64,000 nt of DNA from an uncultured Bacilli bacterium (GCA_934102215.1 CAKOSH010000009.1:16651-80650), one strand, 5' to 3'; shown: positions 16,751-25,909, counted from the first letter of the stretch. Notes: generated by a model not told the origin, from the letters alone. Program-made: numbers and translations.

Positions 16751-18121
16751 ATGGATAATGTTGTTTTTTCACAAATAGATTTTGGCTTATTTATGCCTCT
16801 TTTAGAAAATGATGATATAACAGATATTTCATATTCTAATGGTGGTAAACAGTTGTGGGTTAAAACGCTTACTAAAGGTGTTTATCCTGTACATATTGAA
16901 GGTATAAATAATGAAGTTGTAGAAAAGCTAGCATTTCAATGTTCTAATGTTATGGGAAAGACATTTAATATGGCTCATCCATTATTAGATGCTGAAAGTG
17001 CTGAACTTCGTCTTAACTTTGTTCATGATTCTATTGCTACAAATGGAATTGCTCTTCTTATAAGAAAAACTCCAGCAATGATAAGACTTAATAAAGAAAA
17101 ACTTGTTAAAGAAGACTATGTATCAGTTAAATTACATGATTTCTTAATGACTTGTGTAACTGGTCACTGCAATATACTTGTTAGTGGAGAAACTGGTTCA
17201 GGTAAAACTGAGTTTATTAAATATCTTGCTAGTAAAATAAAAGAAGATGAAAAGATTATTACAATAGAAGATACTTTGGAGCTTCATTTAGATAAAATAT
17301 ATCCAGATCGTGATATAGTTGCGATGAAAACTAATAATATTGCTTCATACTCTGATGTGTTAGTTGCTTGTATGCGTCAAAACCCAAGATGGATTTTACT
17401 ATCAGAGGTTCGTTCTGCTGAAGCTGTTCTTGCTGTTCGTAACTCTATTTCTTCAGGACATAATATCTTATCTACAATACACTCTGATAAAGCGTCAAGT
17501 ATTCCAATGCGTTTATATTCACTTCTTGAATCAAGTCAAGATATTGATCAATTTGTGGCTTCAATGCATAGATATATTCAACTTGGTATACATATTAAGG
17601 GATTCTTTTCTAAAAAGTATAATAGATTTCAAAGAGAGATTACTCAAGTAGTTGAGTTTTATGTAGATGATGAAGATAATAAAGCAAAAGTAAATGTTCT
17701 TTATTCAAGAGATTTAATGGATAATGAAGTTTATAATAATCCTACACAACATTTAATTGATTATTTAGCAAGTCAAGGCGTTATGATGCAGGAAGATCCA
17801 TTTATACCAAAGGGTAGTGAACTTAAAGCAAGTGATGAAACTGATGATAGTAGTCAAAATAATATTGATACTACTAATGAAGCAAATAATGAAGTGACTA
17901 ATAATATCGAAACAACTGTTCAAACTGCACAAGCACCATTAGATACTTCTGCTGCTGAAATGGTACAACCGGAAATGCCTGTTCAAACTAATATAGTTTC
18001 ATCAGAAGTACCTATTGAAACTGCTAGTGTAAATCCTAGTGTAGTACAAAATGTAAATGATGTTAATCAAAATGTAAATAATGTAAATAACAATTCAAAT
18101 CTTGAAATTGTTGATATATAG
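16751..18121 (+). CDS. cpaF: CpaF/TadA-type secretion ATPase of the pilus
   Basis: 456 residues. Walker A SGETGSGKTEF (about 145-155), an Asp box IITIEDTLELHL, RWILLSEVRSAEA (Walker B region) and the His box HNILSTIHSD place it in the VirB11/CpaF family that powers Tad/Flp pilus assembly from the cytoplasm. Residues after about 355 form a low-complexity Asn/Thr/Val/Glu tail ending in repeats of NVNxVN, absent from usual CpaF and of unknown role. It sits between the cpaB-like and tadB/tadC-like genes as in canonical loci. Confidence 0.9.
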   Translation: MDNVVFSQIDFGLFMPLLENDDITDISYSNGGKQLWVKTLTKGVYPVHIEGINNEVVEKLAFQCSNVMGKTFNMAHPLLDAESAELRLNFVHDSIATNGIALLIRKTPAMIRLNKEKLVKEDYVSVKLHDFLMTCVTGHCNILVSGETGSGKTEFIKYLASKIKEDEKIITIEDTLELHLDKIYPDRDIVAMKTNNIASYSDVLVACMRQNPRWILLSEVRSAEAVLAVRNSISSGHNILSTIHSDKASSIPMRLYSLLESSQDIDQFVASMHRYIQLGIHIKGFFSKKYNRFQREITQVVEFYVDDEDNKAKVNVLYSRDLMDNEVYNNPTQHLIDYLASQGVMMQEDPFIPKGSELKASDETDDSSQNNIDTTNEANNEVTNNIETTVQTAQAPLDTSAAEMVQPEMPVQTNIVSSEVPIETASVNPSVVQNVNDVNQNVNNVNNNSNLEIVDI

Positions 18122-18134
18122 GAGGTGAAATAAG

Positions 18135-19034
18135 ATGTATATTGAGATATTTGTCATTGCTGCTATAATTGCATTTATATATTTATATCGTAAAAATACA
18201 GGTGATAATTCATACAAGTTTCTGGCTGATCAAGTTACTGGTACATATGAAAAATATGCTCCATATTCATTTAAAGTTGTTCGTGAAAAAGCAAAAGAAT
18301 TAGGTCAAGAATATACAACGCGTCAATATGTAATTCAAATTACTTTATTTGGTGTATGTGCTGCATTTATATCTTTTTTATATTTTCATAGTATTATATG
18401 GAGTATAGTTTATGCTACTGCTGCAATACTATTTATACCATATTTGACATTCATGAGATGTAAAAAAGCTTATAGTGAATTTATATTTGAACAAATTCAA
18501 GTTTATTCAACAAATGTTATTATGGAGTTTAATACTACTCAATCTTTTGTTAAAGCACTTGAGGGTGTAAGGGATTCAGGTGTACTTGAAGAGCCATTAC
18601 TTGGTGATGTTAAAGAAATGATTAATATGTCATATGAAAATGGTACTATTGATGAAGCGATAAGATTTATGAATGAAAAATACGATTATTATGTAATTAA
18701 AAATATGCATCAATTATTTATTCAAATAACTAAAGAAGGTTCTAAAGATTCAGGAGCTGCTCTTGAAGGAATGCTTCAAGATATAGATATGCTTGTTGAA
18801 AATGTATATCGTGATAGAATTGATAGAACATCTTTCTATAAACAATTTGTAACATTTGGTTTAGCTTTGTATTTACTTGTATTACTAGTTCAATTATTAT
18901 TGGGTGACCAAGCATATTTAAAATTACTTAACAATGTGTTTGTTGTTTTATTATTACATGGTGTCATACTTATTAACTCATATTTCTTACTTTCTGGTAT
19001 TAAGTATTATCATGAGGATGTGGGGGCTGAATAA
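18135..19034 (+). CDS. TadB-like pilus platform membrane protein
   Basis: 299 residues with an N-terminal helix, a hydrophobic pair near 75-110, a long cytoplasmic T2SF-like segment (SEFIFEQIQVYSTNVIMEF, EEPLLGDVKEMINMSYENG, QLFIQITKEG) and two C-terminal helices (245-290). This is the layout of GspF/TadB platform proteins that pair with CpaF. It starts 14 bases after cpaF with a perfect GGAGGTGA site and overlaps the TadC-like gene by one base. Confidence 0.75.
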   Translation: MYIEIFVIAAIIAFIYLYRKNTGDNSYKFLADQVTGTYEKYAPYSFKVVREKAKELGQEYTTRQYVIQITLFGVCAAFISFLYFHSIIWSIVYATAAILFIPYLTFMRCKKAYSEFIFEQIQVYSTNVIMEFNTTQSFVKALEGVRDSGVLEEPLLGDVKEMINMSYENGTIDEAIRFMNEKYDYYVIKNMHQLFIQITKEGSKDSGAALEGMLQDIDMLVENVYRDRIDRTSFYKQFVTFGLALYLLVLLVQLLLGDQAYLKLLNNVFVVLLLHGVILINSYFLLSGIKYYHEDVGAE

Positions 19035-19825
19035 TGGAAATATTAATTGTTGGAATTATAATGGTGTTCTTATTTAACTATTTAAACTTATTCAACTTTA
19101 ATAAGTTTGTTGATGATAATAAGACGGTATTTAATAAATTAAAAGAAGATGACTATGAGTTTTTATTAATAGCGAAGTATGGTGATAAGGCTGATCCACT
19201 TATTAGTTATCAAAAAAGAGTAAAAAGTGCAATACTTACTTTCTTAATTGGTACTATTGCTGCTATGACAATGCTTAATGATATTAATTTTGCATTAAAA
19301 CTTGTAATTGTATTTGTTATTACTTATTTAATATTTAAGGATGAGTATAATAGACTTAAGAGTTATTATAAAATACATTTACATGATATTAACTTAAAGT
19401 TACCATATTATTTGAAGAGTTTAGAAATATTAATTCAACACTATACTGTACCAGTTGCATTAACAAGAAGTTTAGAACAAGCTCCAGAAATGTTTAAACC
19501 TGGTCTTCGTGAATTAATTGCATCTATTGATGCTGGTGATTCTTCTGTTGAACCTTATATGGCTTTTGCTAGACGTTATCCAGTAAGAGATTCAATGAGA
19601 ATGATGAGACTTCTTTATAGACTTAGTTTAGGTAGTCAAGAGAGAAAACAAGAACAACTTGAAACTTTTTCAAGAACTATTTCTGCACTACAAGCAAAAT
19701 CAAGGGAAACTAAATATAAAGAAAGACTTGAAAAGATGGAAAAGAAGACTATGACAATGCTTACTGCAACAGGAGCAGGTGTTATGATAATATTACTGTT
19801 ATCAATAATGCAAATCATGGGATAG
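19034..19825 (+). CDS. TadC-like pilus platform membrane protein
   Basis: 263 residues; two helices near 55-98, a cytoplasmic T2SF-type helical segment (LPYYLKSLEILIQHYTVPVA, DAGDSSVEPYMAFARRYP, KYKERLEKMEKKTMTMLT) and one C-terminal helix. Partner of the TadB-like protein, whose stop codon it overlaps. The weak conservation fits the rapidly changing Tad platform family. Confidence 0.7.
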   Translation: MEILIVGIIMVFLFNYLNLFNFNKFVDDNKTVFNKLKEDDYEFLLIAKYGDKADPLISYQKRVKSAILTFLIGTIAAMTMLNDINFALKLVIVFVITYLIFKDEYNRLKSYYKIHLHDINLKLPYYLKSLEILIQHYTVPVALTRSLEQAPEMFKPGLRELIASIDAGDSSVEPYMAFARRYPVRDSMRMMRLLYRLSLGSQERKQEQLETFSRTISALQAKSRETKYKERLEKMEKKTMTMLTATGAGVMIILLLSIMQIMG

Positions 19826-19842
19826 TTTTTTGTAAAATATAC

Positions 19843-19871
19843 TTGAATATAAAAAAAATGTATTGTATAAT
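19843..19871 (+). promoter_or_regulatory. Promoter of the Flp-like pilin gene
   Basis: TTGAAT at 19843-19848, 17-base spacer with an A8 run, TATAAT at 19866-19871. A separate promoter for the major pilin fits its need for high expression. A GGAGGA site precedes the start. Confidence 0.6.
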
Positions 19872-19901
19872 TAGTTTAGATAATAAAGGAGGAAGATATA
19901 A

Positions 19902-20231
19902 ATGAAAGAAGCAACAGGTGAATTAAATATGACTGTTGTAACATTGATTGCAGTTGCTGCAGTTGCTGCTTTGTTCTATTTCTTTTTATGGCCAATGGTT
20001 CAAAGAATGGTAGCTAATCAAACTTGTAGTACTTATGGTGTTGATTGGCGTGCGTTTAGAGATGGTGATGATGTTCAAACTGGTAGTCAAGCTACTGTAA
20101 ATGTGTGGATGTGCTGTCCTACTAATAATGGCAATCCTATTGCTAATAGATGTGTTAGGATCGATGATCAAACTAATCAAGGTGGCAATCAAGGCGGCCA
20201 AGGTGGTCAAGAAAATCAACAGGGTCAATAG
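19902..20231 (+). CDS. Flp-like pilin candidate
   Basis: 109 residues: short N-terminus with Glu-rich start (MKEATGELNM), one hydrophobic helix (about 12-35), a small Cys-containing outer part with CSTYG and MCCPT, and a Gly/Gln/Asn-rich tail with repeated GGNQGGQGG. Position after the TadB/TadC-like genes, strong promoter and good ribosome site suggest the structural pilin. No clear prepilin cleavage motif is visible, so it could instead be a minor or accessory subunit. Confidence 0.55.
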   Translation: MKEATGELNMTVVTLIAVAAVAALFYFFLWPMVQRMVANQTCSTYGVDWRAFRDGDDVQTGSQATVNVWMCCPTNNGNPIANRCVRIDDQTNQGGNQGGQGGQENQQGQ

Positions 20232-20260
20232 GCGATTGTGTTAATTTAATAATTTGTAAT

Positions 20261-20304
20261 TAAAGTGGCTATAAGTGATGTCATGTCACTTGTGGCCACT
20301 TTTA
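20261..20304 (+). promoter_or_regulatory. Long intercistronic hairpin between pilin and TadE-like genes
   Basis: About 18 almost continuous base pairs (arms 20261-20279 and 20285-20304; three G-T wobbles) with a 5-base loop, followed by only TTTTAAT. It can act as a leaky terminator or an mRNA-protecting end that keeps pilin message above the downstream genes. Confidence 0.6.
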
Positions 20305-20324
20305 ATAATAAAAGGAGTTGTAAG

Positions 20325-20867
20325 ATGAGAGAATCTATTGGTGGATTGTGGCTATTTAGTATAGTTATAACTTTTATTGTATTATTTGTAAGTTTTCTTG
20401 CTTACTCAATTAGTTATACTAGGGCATTCAAAGTAAAAAATGAAATTATTAACTATATTGAAAGAGCTGAAGGTTTTACTGTTCATGTGGGTGGTCAAAA
20501 GATTGATAATATTCCATATGAGGAGCTTAGAAATATGTCTTTATCTAAAGATAAAACAGTTTCTACTGTAGATATTCAAGCATATGTACAAATACAAAAT
20601 ATAGGTTATAATTATTCTATTGCTAATCAAGTTGATTGTAGTCAATATGGTTATGGTCATAATCAAGTTGGTGGTTATTGTATAAAAAAATATTGTCCTA
20701 GTAATGAAAACGGACAGAAGGTTTATTATAAAATAACTACTTTTATAGCATTTAAAATTCCAGTTTTAAATTTTATATTTAAAGTACCTATATCTGGTGA
20801 AACAAAAGCACTATATTATGATCAAACTACTTCACTTGTATGTGATGAAACAGTTTATGAACGTTAA
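20325..20867 (+). CDS. TadE-like minor pilin candidate
   Basis: I choose the ATG at 20325, 180 residues, because AAGGAG at 20310-20316 precedes it, while the upstream in-frame start at 20265 lies inside the long hairpin and lacks a site. The product has one N-terminal membrane helix (LWLFSIVITFIVLFVSFLAY), then a segment KNEIINYIERAEG, and an ectodomain with four cysteines (VDCSQYG, YCIKKYC). This matches TadE/TadF-type minor pilins in layout, though sequence similarity is weak. Followed 14 bases later by the CpaE-like gene. Confidence 0.6.
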   Translation: MRESIGGLWLFSIVITFIVLFVSFLAYSISYTRAFKVKNEIINYIERAEGFTVHVGGQKIDNIPYEELRNMSLSKDKTVSTVDIQAYVQIQNIGYNYSIANQVDCSQYGYGHNQVGGYCIKKYCPSNENGQKVYYKITTFIAFKIPVLNFIFKVPISGETKALYYDQTTSLVCDETVYER

Positions 20868-20881
20868 GGAGGTTAAATAAC

Positions 20882-21826
20882 ATGAATGTAATGGTTGTTA
20901 ATAAATACAAAGAACTTCTAATGGGACTTAATATTGAAGTTATGAAGTCTATGGAAGGTGTATTTAATGTTGATGAAATTATTGATACATTTACTAATTT
21001 CTATTATGATAAGATGATATTAGATATTACTGCTATACGTGATTATCAAAACACTGATAATTTACAAAAGCTTGCGATGAATATCAATATGGAAAATGTA
21101 ATTTTATTACTTGATGATAGTCCTGAAACAGAGACTAAATCATATTTATCTAAATTGATATCACTTGGTATATATAATTTTACTCGTAATGCTGAAGGTA
21201 TTAATTATTTACTTGTTCATCCTCATACATATAGAGATGTAGTAAATATTCATAATTTACAAGATATTGATAGTGGGTATGGTGAAGGCGGAGATACTTC
21301 TATAACTAATAATTATAGTGGTAAGATGAGAATTATTGGATTTAAAAATATGACTCAACATGCTGGAGCTACTACACTTATATATTTACTTAGAAAGGCA
21401 TTATCTGGTACTAAAACAGTAGGTGCGATAGAGGTAAATAAAGTAGATTTCTTGTATTTTAATGATAAGGATTTAGTTAGCACTACTACTACTGAATTAC
21501 CTAAAGAACTTATGAAGAAACAATTATGTGATATTGTTTTAGTAGATTTAAATGATTATGATGATGTGTCTATTTGTTCACAAGTATATTATTTAATTGA
21601 ACCATCTACTATTATGATAAACAAAATGTTACGTAAGAATAAAGCAGTTCTTGAAACACTTAAGAATGAAAAAGTTGTTCTTAATAAATGTGTTTTAAAT
21701 AGTGAAGATGTAGCAACATTTGAATATGAAACAAAGCTTAAAGTATTTGCGACTATACCACCTGTTGATGATAGACAAGAAAATATAGAAGCAATTAATA
21801 AATTTATTCAAAAAATGATTTTATAA
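20882..21826 (+). CDS. CpaE/TadZ-like protein with an altered P-loop
   Basis: 314 residues. The first 130 form a receiver-like/regulatory domain (ILDITAIRDY, NVILLLDDSPETETKSYLS); from 148 a ParA/MinD-type ATPase fold follows, with IIGFKNMTQHAGATTL at the P-loop position and DIVLVDLNDYDD as Walker B. The glycine-rich P-loop of CpaE (KGGxGxTT) is two residues longer and loses two glycines here, so ATP binding is doubtful. CpaE/TadZ localises Tad pili. It is the last clear gene of the pilus operon. Confidence 0.65.
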   Translation: MNVMVVNKYKELLMGLNIEVMKSMEGVFNVDEIIDTFTNFYYDKMILDITAIRDYQNTDNLQKLAMNINMENVILLLDDSPETETKSYLSKLISLGIYNFTRNAEGINYLLVHPHTYRDVVNIHNLQDIDSGYGEGGDTSITNNYSGKMRIIGFKNMTQHAGATTLIYLLRKALSGTKTVGAIEVNKVDFLYFNDKDLVSTTTTELPKELMKKQLCDIVLVDLNDYDDVSICSQVYYLIEPSTIMINKMLRKNKAVLETLKNEKVVLNKCVLNSEDVATFEYETKLKVFATIPPVDDRQENIEAINKFIQKMIL

Positions 21827-21892
21827 TAGTCAATGATATTGACAAAATAGTATATTTTATATTAAAATTATAGCAGAGAAGGAGAAGAAAAT

Positions 21893-22261
21893 ATGTTAGA
21901 TTTAATTTATTTATTAAATAATAGTTCTGGTACAATTGGTTCAGCAGGTGATTTATGTAAGCAAATGGAACCTATTCTTCGTTTAGTTGGTATTGTGGTA
22001 TTTGGTATTAAAGTTGTTGTACCTATTATGTTAATAGTTGTAGGTATGTTAGACCTTGCTAAAGCTGTTACTGAAAAGAATGAAGATAATATTAAGAAAG
22101 CACAACAAGCATTAATTAAGAAAGCTATTGCTGCTGTTATTGTATTCTTAATAGTTACTATTGTTGCATTATTGATGAATTTAATAGGTAATAGAGATTA
22201 TGAAAAATGTATGGATTGTATAAATGATCCATGGTCATGTAGTACTGGACAAGAAGGATAA
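21893..22261 (+). CDS. Small VirB2/TrbC-like three-segment membrane protein
   Basis: 122 residues with a cleavable or first hydrophobic part, and two strong membrane helices (KVVVPIMLIVVGMLDLAKAV and AIAAVIVFLIVTIVALLMNL) separated by a basic loop NEDNIKKAQQALIKK; a short Cys-containing end (CMDCINDPWSC). The two-helix plan with the basic loop is that of VirB2/TrbC pilins and similar small membrane proteins. Preceded by TTGACA at 21839-21844 and a GGAG site, so transcribed on its own, but placed right behind the pilus operon. Confidence 0.5.
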   Translation: MLDLIYLLNNSSGTIGSAGDLCKQMEPILRLVGIVVFGIKVVVPIMLIVVGMLDLAKAVTEKNEDNIKKAQQALIKKAIAAVIVFLIVTIVALLMNLIGNRDYEKCMDCINDPWSCSTGQEG

Positions 22262-22266
22262 TAATT

Positions 22267-22292
22267 AAAAGTTCAAAAAGAACTTTTTTTTT
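22267..22292 (+). terminator. Terminator of the pilus region
   Basis: AAAAGTTC/GAACTTTT stem with an A5 loop and a T9 run. Confidence 0.8.
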
Positions 22293-22324
22293 GACTAAAA
22301 AAATGTGTAAAGTGTTCGTATAAA

Positions 22325-22353
22325 TTGAAATATTATTAATAAAATGGTATAAT
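22325..22353 (+). promoter_or_regulatory. Promoter of the LTA synthase-like gene
   Basis: TTGAAA at 22325-22330, 17-base spacer, TATAAT at 22348-22353. Confidence 0.65.
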
Positions 22354-22367
22354 TTGTTTGAGGAATT

Positions 22368-22433
22368 AGTATGAAAAGGAAATTTGATTTTAAAAAGATA
22401 AGTATGAAAAGGAAATTTGATTTTAAAAAGATA
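22368..22433 (+). repeat. 33-bp tandem duplication spanning the start codon
   Basis: An identical 33-base unit occurs at 22368-22400 and 22401-22433, in frame, so the protein starts with a duplicated 11-residue MKRKFDFKKIS block and there are two candidate ATGs. Confidence 0.9.
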
Positions 22434-24449
22434 ATTAAAAGTGTTAAAAAGTTTATTAAGAAGTATGCAAGTACTAATATTTTATTCTTAAGTTATGTAA
22501 TAATAAGTTTATTATTAGGATTTGCAATTAGAATATTTACAGTGGGAGCTCCTATATATTTTAGGGCTACTGTTGCAGACTTAATGTTTGTTTTATTTGT
22601 TGGAGCATTTGGATATTTAATTAGACCTAGGTATCAATTTAGGTATTTTTTGATATGGATATTATTTTATACTTTCTTATGTATAGGTAATACAATATAT
22701 TATCAATTCTATCAATCATTCTTATCAGTTAATCTTATAAGTACTGCATCTATGCTTGGTGAAGTTAATGATTCAGTGTTTGATAAATTAAATATATATC
22801 AATTTTTATATTTAATATTTCCTTGTATATTTATATTTGTACATAAGAAACTTAGTAAAAAGAATTATTATTTTGAAATAGAAAAGACTAATAAGGATAG
22901 AAAGAATTTTATATATACTTTAGGTGCTTCTATAATAATAATTGTTATTCTAGCATGTGGACTTACTGGTACTGATACTAGTAGACTTGTTAAACAATGG
23001 AATAGAGAGTATTTAGTACGTCAATTTGGATTATATACTTATACAATTAATGATTTAGTACAAAGTGTACAACCTAAAATTAATACTTTATTTGGATATG
23101 ATGAGGCTGCATTAAAGTTTAGAGAATTTTATGCTTGTAAATTTGAAAAAGAAACTAAAGTAAATAAGTATACTAATAAATTTAAAGGAAGAAATGTTAT
23201 ATTTATTCATGCTGAAAGTATGCAAAATTTCTTAGTTAATTTAAAAATTAATGGTGAAGAAGTTACACCTAACTTAAATAAACTTGCTAGTGAAGGAATG
23301 TATTTTGATAGATTTTATCCTCAAATAAGTATTGGTACTTCTAGTGATACAGAATTTACATTAAATACTGGTCTTATGCCTTCATCAAGTGGAACTGTAT
23401 TTGTAAATTATTATAATAGAAAATATTATGCATTACCTCATTATTTTAATGATATGGGCTATTATACATTTAGTACTCATGCGAATGCTGCTGATTATTG
23501 GAATAGAAAAACTATGCATAAAACACTTGGTTATAAAGATTTCTATGCTAAAGATACATTTGATGTTCCAACTGATACAAATTCTAAAGATTGGGTAGGA
23601 CTTGGACTTAGTGATAAATCATTCTTTAATCAATTAATACCAATCTTAAAAAATATAAAAGAAACTAAATCACCTTTCTATGGAACTGTTATTACATTAT
23701 CTAATCACTCACCATTTAATGATTTAACTAAATATGATCCATTTGATGTAACCATGAAATATACATATACAGATGAAAATGGTAAAGAACAAGAAGGAGT
23801 TGCTCCATATTTAGAAAAGACATCTATGGGAAATTATATAAGGAGTGCTCATTATGCTGATGCAGCTTTAGGTGAATTTATTAATTTACTTAGAGATAAT
23901 GGGTTACTTGATAATACAATGATTATGTTATATGGTGATCATGAGGCAAGACTTTCTAAGAATCAATTTAATCTATTATATAATTATGATCCAGTAACGC
24001 AAGATATTAAAGATGAAAATAGTGAAGACTTTGTAAGCATGGAAAATTATAATTATGATTTACTTAAGAATACACCATTTATAATATGGAATAATGATGA
24101 AAAATATAAGAAGACTATAAATAATGTAATGGGAATGTATGATATTCTTCCTACTATTGCTAATATGTTTGGATTTGAAGAGAAATATGCTCTTGGACAT
24201 GATATATTTAGTGATGAAGAGAAGATTGTTGTGTTTCCTAATGGTAATGTGCTTACTAATAAAGTATATTATAGTAGTCTTAATGATGAATATGTAACTC
24301 TTACTGATGAACCTATTAATGTTGATTATATAGATGGATTAAAGAGTTATGCTAATAATATACTCGAAATATCTAATGGAATAGTTACTCATGATTTAAT
24401 TAAGAATGAAGAAAGTAAAATAGGAGAATGTAAGAATGAAAAAAAATAA
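22371..24449 (+). CDS. ltaS: LTA synthase-family sulfatase-fold phosphoglycerol transferase
   Basis: 692 residues: a basic N-terminus, five membrane helices (to about residue 205) and a large external sulfatase-like domain. Key features are VIFIHAESMQNF (first metal Glu), GTSSDTEFTLN with the catalytic Thr position, WNRKTMHKTLGY, TLSNHSPF and MLYGDHEAR. The family transfers glycerol phosphate from phosphatidylglycerol to lipoteichoic acid or a related acceptor. The first ATG (22371) has GAGG seven bases upstream and is preferred over the duplicated start at 22404. The next gene overlaps its end by 14 bases. A distinct role (other glycerol phosphate modification) cannot be excluded. Confidence 0.8.
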   Translation: MKRKFDFKKISMKRKFDFKKIIKSVKKFIKKYASTNILFLSYVIISLLLGFAIRIFTVGAPIYFRATVADLMFVLFVGAFGYLIRPRYQFRYFLIWILFYTFLCIGNTIYYQFYQSFLSVNLISTASMLGEVNDSVFDKLNIYQFLYLIFPCIFIFVHKKLSKKNYYFEIEKTNKDRKNFIYTLGASIIIIVILACGLTGTDTSRLVKQWNREYLVRQFGLYTYTINDLVQSVQPKINTLFGYDEAALKFREFYACKFEKETKVNKYTNKFKGRNVIFIHAESMQNFLVNLKINGEEVTPNLNKLASEGMYFDRFYPQISIGTSSDTEFTLNTGLMPSSSGTVFVNYYNRKYYALPHYFNDMGYYTFSTHANAADYWNRKTMHKTLGYKDFYAKDTFDVPTDTNSKDWVGLGLSDKSFFNQLIPILKNIKETKSPFYGTVITLSNHSPFNDLTKYDPFDVTMKYTYTDENGKEQEGVAPYLEKTSMGNYIRSAHYADAALGEFINLLRDNGLLDNTMIMLYGDHEARLSKNQFNLLYNYDPVTQDIKDENSEDFVSMENYNYDLLKNTPFIIWNNDEKYKKTINNVMGMYDILPTIANMFGFEEKYALGHDIFSDEEKIVVFPNGNVLTNKVYYSSLNDEYVTLTDEPINVDYIDGLKSYANNILEISNGIVTHDLIKNEESKIGECKNEKK

Positions 24450-25047
24450 AGGAATAGGAGTAATTATTATATTTATAATAGTAGGTATTCTATTATTTGG
24501 ATATCTTGGTTATAGAGTTAAAAATGATTTCTTTAAGGGTTCAGAAAGAAAGAAACTTGATTCTATAGGATTATATGGCTATACTTTATCTAAGAATGAT
24601 ACAGATATATATAAGACATATTTTAAAGAGCTTAGTAAGGTTTTAAATGAAAAGACTATAGATTATAATGAATATGCTAAATTAATCTCTAAACTATTTG
24701 TAATTGATTTATATACTCTTGATAATAAACTTGCTAGTACTGATATAGGTGGTCTTGAATTCTTACATAATGATTTAAAAGATAATTTTAAAGAAAATAT
24801 GGGAAGTACATTATATAATTTTGTTGAAAGTAATATAGATGGTAAAAGGACTCAAGAATTACCTATTGTAAAAGATGTTGAAGTAAGTGATGTATTTGAA
24901 ACTAAATATACATATAATGAAACTGAATATGATGCTTATATTGTTAGTACAAATATTACATATGAAAAGGATTTAGGATATCCTAAAAATATGAAATTAA
25001 CTATTATTAAAGATAATAATATATTACATATTGTTAAAGGCGAGTAA
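24436..25047 (+). CDS. Unrecognised membrane-anchored protein, coupled to the LTA synthase-like gene
   Basis: 203 residues: one N-terminal helix (about 6-26) and an external alpha/beta domain without cysteines or known motifs. It overlaps the preceding gene by 14 bases, so co-translation is likely, and its GGAG site lies in the upstream coding sequence. Context suggests an envelope or teichoic-acid accessory; I see no catalytic signature. Confidence 0.55.
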   Translation: MKKNKGIGVIIIFIIVGILLFGYLGYRVKNDFFKGSERKKLDSIGLYGYTLSKNDTDIYKTYFKELSKVLNEKTIDYNEYAKLISKLFVIDLYTLDNKLASTDIGGLEFLHNDLKDNFKENMGSTLYNFVESNIDGKRTQELPIVKDVEVSDVFETKYTYNETEYDAYIVSTNITYEKDLGYPKNMKLTIIKDNNILHIVKGE

Positions 25048-25061
25048 ATCGTCTTTTTATT
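25036..25061 (+). terminator. Terminator
   Basis: AAAGGCGA/TCGTCTTT stem with one G-T pair over the stop codon, followed by TTTATTTTG. Confidence 0.65.
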
Positions 25062-25117
25062 TTGATTTTATTGGCTTTTCTTTATTTTTTATGTTATCAT
25101 TATAATAGGAGTGAATA

Positions 25118-25813
25118 ATGAAAAGGGAATTATTTTATATAAAAGATTTAGATGAGTTTACTTTATTAGATTTTGTTATTATTGTAATATTTATTGTTAA
25201 TTTATTTTTACATATAAGTGGTTTTAATGAAATATTTTTTAATATATCTACTTTAATATGTTTTTTACTTTGTATGTTAAAAGTTTATTTATATTTTAAA
25301 GAGAATAAGAGTGATGAATATGTTAATACTATTAGACATCCTATTATTATAGATGGTAAAGATATATATATTCTACATGATAATTTTAATATAATTAATG
25401 TTATTTCTGCTGTACTTATTATTATATTGTTTGTAATAGTTGTTTTATCTATATGTGTTAAGTCATTTAATTTACTTAATACTATTATTAAATATTTACC
25501 TTTAACTAGTATATATATGTTTATTATTGATATTTTATTTATAAGTACTATTGTTATGATTGAAACTAAATTTATATCAAGAACTTTAAATATTAAGTTT
25601 ATAGAGAAGAATATTAATAATCTTGATAAAATAATTAATTCTAAAAGATTTAAGTGTGATAAGTTAGAAGATATAAGTATGACTAATAATAATACTTATA
25701 TGGTAGTACGTAAGAATGGTATCAATAATGCTATATTTGATTCTAAATATGAAAGATATAATGATTTAATATTACTTGTTAATGAAAGATGTAGTTTAAC
25801 AGAAAGTAAATAG
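25118..25813 (+). CDS. Unrecognised multi-helix membrane protein
   Basis: 231 residues with about four membrane helices in two hairpins (residues 17-65 and 90-155) and a C-terminal cytoplasmic part ending in a small beta-rich stretch (TYMVVRKNGINNAIFDSKYERYN) that recalls a PH-like or YcxB-like domain. No enzymatic motif. It is preceded by TATAAT and GGAG and stands alone before the convergent LCP gene. Confidence 0.45.
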   Translation: MKRELFYIKDLDEFTLLDFVIIVIFIVNLFLHISGFNEIFFNISTLICFLLCMLKVYLYFKENKSDEYVNTIRHPIIIDGKDIYILHDNFNIINVISAVLIIILFVIVVLSICVKSFNLLNTIIKYLPLTSIYMFIIDILFISTIVMIETKFISRTLNIKFIEKNINNLDKIINSKRFKCDKLEDISMTNNNTYMVVRKNGINNAIFDSKYERYNDLILLVNERCSLTESK

Positions 25814-25884
25814 TTTTGAACATTTGGTTATATACTGAATGTTTTTAAATTGTATTATTTATGAATTTATTTTGATTTTATCTA

Positions 25885-25909
25885 AATAAAAAAGATTCCG
25901 TAGAATCTT
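25885..25909 (-). terminator. Terminator of the LCP-cohesin-dockerin operon
   Basis: On the minus strand AAGATTC-TACG-GAATCTT overlaps the stop codon and is followed by TTTTATTTAG. Confidence 0.8.
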
